From Pantoea ananatis LMG 2665 (GTDB taxonomy: Bacteria > Pseudomonadota > Gammaproteobacteria > Enterobacterales > Enterobacteriaceae): 64,000 nucleotides of DNA. Where the stretch lies: assembly GCF_000710035.2 (NCBI RefSeq), contig NZ_JMJJ01000005.1:310001-374000 (forward strand), written 5' to 3'. Position 1 is the stretch's first letter, and the number at the start of each line of letters is the position of its first letter. This document shows positions 16,957 to 24,202 of this stretch, in pieces. A model generated the notes under the pieces. It had not been told where the DNA came from, made no database searches, and saw only the letters and a list, made by a program, of their open reading frames with translations. The position numbers were made by a program, and so were the translations under genes.

Positions 16957-17968
16957 TCAGGTATTCGATGCACGGGTCAGCAGCAGAATCACAAAAATCC
17001 CCCCGATGCCTGCCGTAATAATCCCGATCGGCAGCTCCTGCGGTGCCAGCAGCGTGCGGCTGATGATATCCCCGCCACAAAGCAAAACCGCGCCGCCCAG
17101 GCCACACAGCGGTAACAGCAGACGGTGCTTTACCCCTGTGACCGGTCGACACAGGTGCGGTACCATCAGGCCGACAAAACCAATCACCCCGGTTAGGGCG
17201 ACCAGCATTGAGGTCGTCAGCGCGCAACAAAGAAAGACTTCAATCCGCAAACGACTGACGTTAATCCCCAGCGACAGCGCCGTTTGTTCGCCCGCCAGCA
17301 GACCGTCCAGCGAGCGGATGACGCATCAGAGCAAAGCCACTCAGCAGAACAACACCGGCAAGCGCAACAGGCAGATTCTGCCAGCTGGCCAGCCCCAGGC
17401 CACCCAGCGACCAGAACATCACCGAACTGGCCGCTCGCTGATCGCCCGAGAAAATAAAATAGCTGGTGAGCGCGCCAAACAGAAAAGACACAGCCAGCCC
17501 ACAGATGATCAGGTGTGCTGGGCTGCGCAGTTTTTTGAAGTAGAAAAGCAACATGACCGCAGCGGCAGAACAGAGCCCGCCCGCAAAGGCGGCAACCGGC
17601 AAGGTCAGCTCACCTAACCCGTTACCAAAACGGGTGATGACCAGCACCGCACCTGCCGAAGCACCGGAAGAGAGACCAAAAAGAAAAGGATCGGCCAGAT
17701 CGTTGCGGGTGGTGGTTTGCAGCAGCGCTCCCACCATCGCCAGCCCGGCACCGGTCAAGGCTGCAAGCAACGTGCGCGGCAGGCGGAGATCGATCACAAT
17801 CCGGCTGATCATTTCAGACTGAGGCATGGCGATCAGTTCCAGTGCGCCCAACACCTGCGTCAGGGATAACGCGACCGTGCCTTTGGCAACGCTGATTAAC
17901 ATCAGCACTGCCAGCAGAAGGACGCAAAAGCACAAGATGCAATAAAAACGGTAAGGTGTAGCATTCAC
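16957..17968 (-). pseudogene. FecCD-type ABC transporter permease, frameshifted
   Basis: Two overlapping frames together encode one FecCD/BtuC-family permease. The first, from 17968, covers the N-terminal two thirds, including LRLPRTLLAALTGAGLAMVG and DLADPFLFGLSSGAS, and then runs out of frame after GFALM near 17325. The second frame continues with a LLAGEQTALSLGINVSRLR segment and the last helices, ending at 16957. Removing one base near 17315-17325 would restore a single protein of about 336 aa. Its start overlaps the stop of the binding-protein gene by ATGA. Unless the indel is a sequencing error the transporter lacks a working permease. Confidence 0.85.
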
Positions 17969-18936
17969 GGCGCGGTTCCTGAATACAGGGCGCGCGCCAG
18001 TTTCTCCACCGCGGCAATATTAGCCGGGCCTGGCGTCAGCTCAGCATACTGCAGCTTCAGATAACGATGATGTTTGACGGCTGGCGTGAGTTTCATCAGC
18101 GGATGACTTTCCAGGAAATGCCGAAGGGCATCCGCCCCGCCGCCGGTTTGATAATCCAGTAAGATAATGAAATCAGGTTCGGTTGCCGCCACACTTTCCC
18201 ATGACGTGGTGCCCCAACTGATATCCAGCCCCTCCAGCGCATTGGTTCCGCCGGCGGCTTCAATGATGGCGGTTGGCATGGCATATTTTCCGCTAGTAAA
18301 CGGCTTATCTTCCCCGGAGTCGTAGACAAAGACCTTTAACGGCCGGACCGCGCTGGGCCGTTGAGGAATCATTCTCAGGCGCTCCTTCCAGTGATTAACT
18401 AAAGCCTGCGCCTCAGCCTGTTTGCCAAAGATTTTACCTAACGTCAGCTCATCGTGATAAAGCAGATCCATGCTGGCTTTATGCTTTTCTTTTTGGGTAA
18501 AAACGCAGCTTTCACTCAGCACCAGCGTCTTAATGCCGTACTGACTTAACGAGGCTGGCGTCACGTCGCCGCCCACCTTCATGCCATAATTCCAGCCGGC
18601 AAAAAAGAAGTCAGGATTCACCGCCACCAGCGTTTCCAGAGAGGGATACTTAGGCGCCAGCTCAGGAATGGCCCCCATCTCCTGCTTAAATTCCGGTGTC
18701 ATCTTGTACCAGCCACTGATGCCCGTCAGCCCGACGATGCGATCCTGCAAATGAAGCGCAAAGGCCATTTCTGACATATTGAGGTCGTTAATGACCGCCC
18801 GCTCAGGCGGTGCATTAAAGGTAACCGGCTGACCGCAGCTCTCAATGGTGACCGGGAAATCGGCCGCGAGGGTTTGTCCAACAGGAATGCTCGCCAGCCA
18901 TGCCGCGCAGCAGAGCCTTAACAACGAATCAGGCAC
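17965..18936 (-). CDS. Periplasmic substrate-binding protein of an iron/cofactor ABC transporter
   Basis: A 323 aa exported protein with a signal peptide (hydrophobic residues 6-22, cleavage near TLAADF). The mature part has the TroA/BtuF-type layout: FNAPPERAVINDLNMSEM early, a WNYG segment, a long linking helix, and LTPGPANIAAVEKLA at the end. It belongs to the FecB/BtuF-like class that delivers siderophores, haem or cobamides to FecCD permeases. It is encoded between the ATPase (8-base overlap) and the permease (4-base overlap). The ligand is unknown; the Zur-like site upstream raises a zinc-related role as an alternative. Confidence 0.82.
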   Translation of the reverse strand: MPDSLLRLCCAAWLASIPVGQTLAADFPVTIESCGQPVTFNAPPERAVINDLNMSEMAFALHLQDRIVGLTGISGWYKMTPEFKQEMGAIPELAPKYPSLETLVAVNPDFFFAGWNYGMKVGGDVTPASLSQYGIKTLVLSESCVFTQKEKHKASMDLLYHDELTLGKIFGKQAEAQALVNHWKERLRMIPQRPSAVRPLKVFVYDSGEDKPFTSGKYAMPTAIIEAAGGTNALEGLDISWGTTSWESVAATEPDFIILLDYQTGGGADALRHFLESHPLMKLTPAVKHHRYLKLQYAELTPGPANIAAVEKLARALYSGTAP

Positions 18937-19732
18937 AGTCTGGCACCTCGAAAATGCGTAAATGACTCCCGTTCGCGGGATGCGCTACGGTAAAACTGTT
19001 TAAACCGAATACCGGCCGGAGATAGCGGGATGACAGGGCGCGAGCAGGCGCATCACATACTACCTGCTCCCCCTGTGACAGAATCAGCACGCGGTCGGCA
19101 AACGTATCTATCAGTGATAAATCGTGCAAGACCGCCACGGCCGTGATGCCTTTGTTTTTGATTAACGTCAGCAGCGCATGTCGTCCAAGGGGATCAAGAT
19201 GATTGGTCGGTTCATCCAGCAGAATCAGCTGTGGCTTTTGGGCCAGAACGCGCGCCAGGGCCGCTCTTTGCCGTTCACCGCCTGATAACGCATCTAGTGA
19301 ACGTCGCCGTAACGCCGCCAGCCCTGTTTCCTCTAGCGCCTCACTGACAACGCGCTGATTGACAGAATGTGGACAGGCGCGCACATGAGGAAGACGACCC
19401 AGTGCAACGTAATCCTCAACCGCCAGCCTCAGGTCAGGCACGTCGTTTTGCGCCATGACGGCGATACATGTGGCTAACTCCTGCCGTGTGTAAGTTTTGA
19501 TGCAGCGACCGTTTAGCGTTATCTCATCCTTCTGTACCGCCAGCTCACGGCTCATCGCCCGCAGCAATGAGGTTTTGCCGCTGCCGTTCGGCCCAATAAT
19601 CGCCAGGCGCTCCCCTGTCCCGATGCCGAATGTGATGTCATTGAGCAGGCAGCCGCCATCGGGTTTGTGCAGCGCCCCAATGTTCACCCGCAATATCGAT
19701 TCACTGGCATATAATGTCTCTGGCTGCATCAT
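18929..19732 (-). CDS. ABC transporter ATPase, FecE/FepC-like
   Basis: The 267 aa ATPase has Walker A GPNGSGKT (47-54), signature LSGGE (148-152), Walker B LILLDEP (168-174) and the H-loop in AVLHDLSLIDTF. It matches the ATPases that drive FecCD-type uptake of siderophores, haem or corrinoids. It is the first gene of a three-gene operon (ATPase, binding protein, permease), with AGGGTG upstream of its ATG. The operon begins under a palindrome-bearing promoter. The order ATPase-first is less common than permease-first. Confidence 0.88.
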   Translation of the reverse strand: MMQPETLYASESILRVNIGALHKPDGGCLLNDITFGIGTGERLAIIGPNGSGKTSLLRAMSRELAVQKDEITLNGRCIKTYTRQELATCIAVMAQNDVPDLRLAVEDYVALGRLPHVRACPHSVNQRVVSEALEETGLAALRRRSLDALSGGERQRAALARVLAQKPQLILLDEPTNHLDPLGRHALLTLIKNKGITAVAVLHDLSLIDTFADRVLILSQGEQVVCDAPARALSSRYLRPVFGLNSFTVAHPANGSHLRIFEVPDCA

Positions 19733-19748
19733 ATCACCCTATTCATTT

Positions 19749-19765
19749 ATGTTACGTTATAACAT
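19749..19765 (-). promoter_or_regulatory. Zur-like palindrome over the ABC operon promoter
   Basis: The 17-bp ATGTTATAACGTAACAT (minus strand) matches the inner part of the enterobacterial Zur consensus ATGTTATAnTATAACAT, differing at two positions in one half. A promoter TTGTTA-N17-TATGTT can be read upstream of the ATPase gene with its -10 overlapping the left half. The match is by eye, from memory of the consensus. Confidence 0.45.
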
Positions 19766-19810
19766 AACAATGGCAGAGTGAAATAACAAGCGCCCAGGTA
19801 ACATGAAAAA

Positions 19811-19832
19811 AAGTGCCGACGACGCGGCACTT
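19811..19832 (-). terminator. Intrinsic terminator
   Basis: AAGTGCCG and CGGCACTT form an 8-bp stem followed on the minus strand by a T-tract. It ends the transcript carrying the 28-residue frame and probably the agsA operon. Confidence 0.75.
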
Positions 19833-19862
19833 AACGACAGGGATAACGAATGACGGAACAGG

Positions 19863-19949
19863 CTATTTAAATCGGTTATGCAACAGGCTGGCCGTCATCG
19901 CTAACATGCCTGCCCCCAGAGCGCTATGCAGCATCAATGTATTCAACAT
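19863..19949 (-). CDS. Putative 28-residue hydrophobic small protein
   Basis: The frame starts with an ATG preceded by AGGAAG at 5 nt. It encodes one hydrophobic stretch (ALGAGMLAMTASLL) flanked by His and a basic tail (HNRFK), so it could be a single-pass inner-membrane peptide. An intrinsic terminator follows within 32 bases. It is downstream of agsA and the 98-residue gene on the same strand, so it may be heat-induced with them. No family is recognised. Confidence 0.45.
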   Translation of the reverse strand: MLNTLMLHSALGAGMLAMTASLLHNRFK

Positions 19950-19984
19950 AACGACTTCCTCACGTTTACCGCTGTCCTGAGCGG

Positions 19985-20281
19985 TTACACTGCCTCAGCC
20001 AACTTTTCCTCGTTGGCCTCTTTCTCAATCAAGCGCATCAGCAACGATACCCGGCGATCGGTACGCTCTGGGGTATCCGGTGGCAGGTTGTAGCGCAGGG
20101 TGTAGAGCTTGCCCTTCTCGTTGTAAAAATCCACCACCAGCACAGGCAGAATTCCGCCTGGCACTTTATTGTAATTCACCGACAAGCGGGTCCTGCCCAG
20201 CTGCAGTTTGGCAGCCATGACGGTCTCGCCGACCAGTTTAGGATACAGGCTACGATCTTCGGGCACGCTGATGACTCTCAT
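19985..20281 (-). CDS. Hypothetical protein downstream of agsA
   Basis: A 98 aa soluble protein with AGGAGG before its ATG. It is basic in the middle and has alternating strands (RLSVNYNKV, LPVLVVDFYNEKG) and a charged C-terminal helix rich in Glu and Lys. No family is recognised. It starts 79 bases after the agsA stop with no terminator between, so co-transcription with the heat-shock gene is likely. Function is unknown. Confidence 0.7.
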   Translation of the reverse strand: MRVISVPEDRSLYPKLVGETVMAAKLQLGRTRLSVNYNKVPGGILPVLVVDFYNEKGKLYTLRYNLPPDTPERTDRRVSLLMRLIEKEANEEKLAEAV

Positions 20282-20360
20282 AACAGCCTCCTGATTCTCC
20301 GCTTGATAACATAGTGCGGAGAGCGCTGTTCACGCTCCCCGCTGTCGGGTCAAACTGCCA

Positions 20361-20849
20361 TTAAGCCTGATGTTCAATCGCCTCTGAGGTGCGGTGTTCA
20401 ATCGGAATGCGGCGAGGTTTCTCGCTTTCTGGCACCTCATGATGCAAACCGACACGCAGCAGTCCATCCTGAAGCCGTGCGGTGGTGACTTTCATATGTT
20501 CAGGCACGCTGTAGCTCAGACGGAAGTCTGAACGACTGATGCCCCGATGCAGCCAGCCGCTGTTCTGGCCTTCTTTGTCCGCCTCTTTATCTGTAACCAC
20601 CTCTTTTTGGCCGGTAACCGTCAGGCGACCGCCCGCCACCTCGATCTCCAGCTCGTGTTCTTGCCAGCCGGGGACACTGACGGTGAGCTCATAGTGCTCA
20701 TTATCCGTTTGTCTGAGGTCATAAGAGGGTGAAACCGACACGGGCGCATCACCGGTCAACTGGCTGAAAAGCCGATCGATACGGTTGAACCGGTCTGAGA
20801 ATACAGAATCTGCAACAGAAGGAAACAGTGGAAAATTACGTAATGCCAT
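20361..20849 (-). CDS. agsA: Small heat-shock protein AgsA (Hsp20)
   Basis: AgsA is an ATP-independent holdase that binds unfolding proteins in the cytoplasm. The 162 aa product matches Salmonella AgsA closely, including the segment DRFNRIDRLFSQLTGD near the N-terminus and SVPGW in the alpha-crystallin domain. A more variable C-terminus has PRRIPIE, an IxI/V-like anchor. The ATG at 20849 has AGGAGG upstream; longer in-frame starts are rejected because they run into the promoter. Expression appears controlled twice: by a sigma-32-type promoter and by a leader hairpin that hides the ribosome-binding site. Confidence 0.94.
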   Translation of the reverse strand: MALRNFPLFPSVADSVFSDRFNRIDRLFSQLTGDAPVSVSPSYDLRQTDNEHYELTVSVPGWQEHELEIEVAGGRLTVTGQKEVVTDKEADKEGQNSGWLHRGISRSDFRLSYSVPEHMKVTTARLQDGLLRVGLHHEVPESEKPRRIPIEHRTSEAIEHQA

Positions 20850-20858
20850 GGTGATAAC

Positions 20859-20885
20859 CTCCTGAATTAATCGTTCATTCAAAAG
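20859..20885 (-). promoter_or_regulatory. FourU RNA thermometer in the agsA leader
   Basis: In the mRNA, CUUUUGAAU (20885-20877) can pair with AUUCAGGAG (20867-20859) over a 9-nt loop. All nine positions pair, two of them as G-U. Four consecutive U face AGGA of the Shine-Dalgarno sequence AGGAGG, which is the fourU motif first described for Salmonella agsA. Heating would melt the stem and free the ribosome-binding site. Confidence 0.85.
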
Positions 20886-20920
20886 CTCATCTGAGTGGGG
20901 ACCCTCCCCGTTGCTCACAA

Positions 20921-20951
20921 AATTTATAGGATCTTTTTGGATGATTTCAAG
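20921..20951 (-). promoter_or_regulatory. Sigma-32-like heat-shock promoter of agsA
   Basis: On the minus strand CTTGAAA is followed after 14 bp by CCTATAAATT. The -35 matches the sigma-32 consensus exactly; the -10 keeps CC-AT-like features but is also compatible with sigma-70. It would give a leader of about 65 nt containing the fourU stem. Confidence 0.7.
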
Positions 20952-21077
20952 GGATGAAAATGAAATTTTTTTGGCAGCTGGCAGGCCAGAACCTGGTGCC
21001 TTTTTGACGATGTTGAGTGACGCGCCGCGCCCTGTAAACATGCCATGTCATCTCAACCGGGAGCGGCTTATTGCCTA

Positions 21078-22250
21078 TCAGAAATGGTATTTAAACCGGA
21101 CGCGTGCCCCGTAACGTTCGTTATCGCCACTGTGCCGTTCGGCATTAATCTGCGACCAGTAAGCGCCAAGGTAAATATCGAAATTTTGCATCTTCATGAC
21201 ATTGCGAAAACGGTAAGAGGAGTGGATGGTATGGATATCATACTTGCCTAAGATGAAGTCACTCAGGCTGGCCCCGCTGATATACTGCATCGTAAAGGCT
21301 TTCACATCGTTACGCGCGTAGATATAGCCAAGCTGAAAGTCGCGCCATAGTCCATTCAGCCCAGCACTGAAGTTTTGTTCTTCCGTCGCATCCATATAGG
21401 CCGTGCTGAGATTGATGACCGCCCCTGAATCTGGATTCGCACGTTGCCCGTCCCAGCTCAGCGTGGCGCCATATCCATTGCGCTTAGACTGATCCTTAAA
21501 CTGCCCCCGGTTATCGGTATAACCATAGGCATTGTTCACCACGTTGCTTTCCATGCCGACAGCCGCCGTGACGTCGCTATGGCGCCAGGCGATAACCGGG
21601 CGCAAATAAATAACATTCTTTTTATGCTCCAGTGTATTCCCATGGTATTCCCCATTCTGGAACAACCTCGTGCCGTCATTCGCCATGGCATTTAATTCAA
21701 AATAAAAACGTTGCCATGTTTTACTTAGCTGAATAGCCCCCGCCGATCCCCGTCCGCGCGCCTCTTTCATCATGTAGATATAGCCATAGCCATCTTCGTA
21801 GAGATCGTTGGCCGTGTTGCCGGAATATTCGATAAGCGTGTCCTGATTGAGCGGAAACATATCGAAGGCTTCATAGCGGCCTACTTGCACTTTCCAGTCT
21901 TTTTCCTGACCAAAGAAGAAAGCCGCGTCGTCTAATTCAAGTCCGCCAGAGAGATCGGCAAGCGGTTGCACGGTAAAGCCTGCAAAGGATTGATCCGCCA
22001 TGCTTCGGTAACCGTCCAGCCCGATTAAAATTCGGCCATTGACGTCCCAGCGTTCCGCTTCTCCTGCCTTCCAGTTTTTATCAGCACGGGTTTTTAATGA
22101 GGTAATTTGGCCCGTTCTGCTTGCACCATCGAGATTGAACTCAACATCACCATAGAGTTTCAGCGCGCCTTGTTCTGTATCAAACGTTATCGAGGAAAAT
22201 GAAGCGGAAGAGATAAAAACCAGTCCCCAGACATAATGCCGGTATTTCAT
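21078..22250 (-). CDS. Outer-membrane carbohydrate porin (RafY-like)
   Basis: The 390 aa protein has a signal peptide (hydrophobic residues 6-20) and then amphipathic beta-strands ending in the outer-membrane C-terminal signature VRFKYHF. The mature start (LKLYGDVEFNLDGAS) and overall length fit glycoporins of the RafY type, which let oligosaccharides across the outer membrane. The ATG at 22250 has AAGGAG at 6 nt; an in-frame TTG lies 6 bases upstream. It is the last gene of the mannoside operon, 42 bases after the regulator, so it should admit the substrate of that pathway. Confidence 0.82.
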   Translation of the reverse strand: MKYRHYVWGLVFISSASFSSITFDTEQGALKLYGDVEFNLDGASRTGQITSLKTRADKNWKAGEAERWDVNGRILIGLDGYRSMADQSFAGFTVQPLADLSGGLELDDAAFFFGQEKDWKVQVGRYEAFDMFPLNQDTLIEYSGNTANDLYEDGYGYIYMMKEARGRGSAGAIQLSKTWQRFYFELNAMANDGTRLFQNGEYHGNTLEHKKNVIYLRPVIAWRHSDVTAAVGMESNVVNNAYGYTDNRGQFKDQSKRNGYGATLSWDGQRANPDSGAVINLSTAYMDATEEQNFSAGLNGLWRDFQLGYIYARNDVKAFTMQYISGASLSDFILGKYDIHTIHSSYRFRNVMKMQNFDIYLGAYWSQINAERHSGDNERYGARVRFKYHF

Positions 22251-22292
22251 AACCAACTCCTTATGCTAAATAACCCTGAGTGAATAAATTTC

Positions 22293-24200
22293 TTAAAGGA
22301 AGTACTTTTTTGAGGCTGTAATAAATTCGTTATAATTTTTACACTGACTTATTTTTTCTATAATATCGTCATCCAGAATATTGGTGAGGAAGTCATATAT
22401 CAGCATACTGTCAATGAACTGGTCCTCACTGATGGCCAACATAAAAACAAGTTTTACCTGTTTACCGCTATCCCACTCAATGCCCTCGGGAAAGATGGCG
22501 ACAGAGACTGCGGTGCGTACCGCAACAGGCCCTAACGGATGCGGGATGGCGATTTTATCATCCAGCAGCGTTGACGCCCGCGCTTCACGATCTAATACCG
22601 ACGATAAGAAATGATCGTTAACCCGCCCTTGCGCGGTTAACCTGTCGCAAAGAAACGTAATTAATGATGAACGGGTATAATCTCCCGCATTTAATACAAA
22701 AAAATTATCAGCAGAAAAATACGTTAGCATCGCGTTGACAGGCTGTGTTTCAGACACCAAATAATATTTTATATTTTCGAGCTGCCCTCTCTCTGGAAAC
22801 GGGGGCAATAAAATAATACGTTTATTCTTCTCAACGATATTGACCAGGCTGATGACAATATCTTCGTCAACCTCAGGCAGCAGACTATATTGCTCAACGG
22901 AGATCTGCCTGACGATATCTAACCCCGGGTACATGCTAAGGATTTTTTGACAGACGACTCGCGTCGAGGCCATCCCCTGATCGCTAACCACCAGCGCCCG
23001 CATCCCCTGACCACTCTGATGGCTGATACTGTCTTCCAGAATGGCGCCAATATGCATGACCAGATAACCGATTTCATCGGCACTGACGGTCGCCTTGAAG
23101 AACTGATCCAGTTCGCTGAATGCACTAAGCGTTAATTCATACATTAACGGATAGTGGCGTTTTATTTGTTCCAGTAAAGGATTAACAATGGTAATCGCGT
23201 TGTTGACGCGAATGCGCATGGCTCTGATATGGCTTAGCAGCGTCGCCTGGGACAGCGCGTCATAATTCACATGAATAAACCACGATGTACTCACGTAGCT
23301 CAGGAAGTGATTCATTATCGTGCGTTCAACAGAGTATTGTTCAGAGACCAGATTGTGGCTGGAGGTTGTGGTACAAAAGGCGACAAGATTCATGGCCATG
23401 AAGTCAATTTCACTTTGCGAAAACGGCATCGCCGGGTTAGCGCATAAAGACTGGAGTACGGCTTCAGCCAGCGTTTTCCAGCCAGGTTCCGCATCGCAAA
23501 ATTCAAAATCCCGTAGCCATTTGCCTCGCGCCATCCTCTCTTGCGCAATCCCTGTGATCAGGCTTAAAAAGCGAAGATTCGCGTCACTTATCGCGATCCT
23601 TTTCTCTGCAAGGCAGTGGCTCAATGCGTTTTTGCAGTCCGGGTATGCCGTAACCGGGCCGACATAACTGTCATCGTCAGTGGCCTGAGTCAGGCGCAGT
23701 CGGTGGTCGTAGATGCAACGCCGAAAGGCAATTTCGCTGCCTTTAAGCGTAACGATGTCCTCACCCTCCGACACAATACGCAATTGATAGAGAGAGACGT
23801 GACGCTTCAGCAACGTAATATCATTTCTTAAGCTGTAGATACTGATAAACCACTCGGCTTCCCGCTCAGCAAGCCTCACGCCCTGCTCATCAAATAGCAG
23901 TGCCTCCAGCATGGCAGCGCGACGTTGTGCCCCCGAACGTGTTTCATTCCATGGCCGCTGGCACTGATTGAGTAAAACCTGCAGAGCCTCAGGCTCGCTA
24001 ATCTGTAATGAGAAGCCGTTTTTTCGCGAATAGATAAGACGGTTACCAGACTGGCTGACGATGTCACCCACTTCTTTGAGGTCAGTACGGATGGTTCTTG
24101 TTGACACCTTCATCTCTTTTGCCAGGGCGGCCTGGGTGATATCGCCCTGCGCGAGTGTCATGAAGATGTCCCTGACCCGTTTGCTGGTGAACAGTCTCAT
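22293..24200 (-). CDS. PRD-containing transcriptional regulator with EIIB/EIIA domains (MtlR/LicR type)
   Basis: The 635 aa regulator has an N-terminal helix-turn-helix (ITQAALAKEMKVSTRTIRTD, residues about 21-40) and two PTS regulation domains, the second ending near DEIGYLVMHIGA. An EIIB-like domain comes next, then a C-terminal fructose-type EIIA domain whose phosphorylation site is in IAIPHP. PTS enzymes phosphorylate such proteins to couple transcription to sugar supply. It lies inside the operon, 2 bases after the alpha-mannosidase stop, and probably activates it. The inverted repeat at the operon promoter is a candidate binding site. Confidence 0.88.
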   Translation of the reverse strand: MRLFTSKRVRDIFMTLAQGDITQAALAKEMKVSTRTIRTDLKEVGDIVSQSGNRLIYSRKNGFSLQISEPEALQVLLNQCQRPWNETRSGAQRRAAMLEALLFDEQGVRLAEREAEWFISIYSLRNDITLLKRHVSLYQLRIVSEGEDIVTLKGSEIAFRRCIYDHRLRLTQATDDDSYVGPVTAYPDCKNALSHCLAEKRIAISDANLRFLSLITGIAQERMARGKWLRDFEFCDAEPGWKTLAEAVLQSLCANPAMPFSQSEIDFMAMNLVAFCTTTSSHNLVSEQYSVERTIMNHFLSYVSTSWFIHVNYDALSQATLLSHIRAMRIRVNNAITIVNPLLEQIKRHYPLMYELTLSAFSELDQFFKATVSADEIGYLVMHIGAILEDSISHQSGQGMRALVVSDQGMASTRVVCQKILSMYPGLDIVRQISVEQYSLLPEVDEDIVISLVNIVEKNKRIILLPPFPERGQLENIKYYLVSETQPVNAMLTYFSADNFFVLNAGDYTRSSLITFLCDRLTAQGRVNDHFLSSVLDREARASTLLDDKIAIPHPLGPVAVRTAVSVAIFPEGIEWDSGKQVKLVFMLAISEDQFIDSMLIYDFLTNILDDDIIEKISQCKNYNEFITASKKYFL

Positions 24201-24202
24201 GG

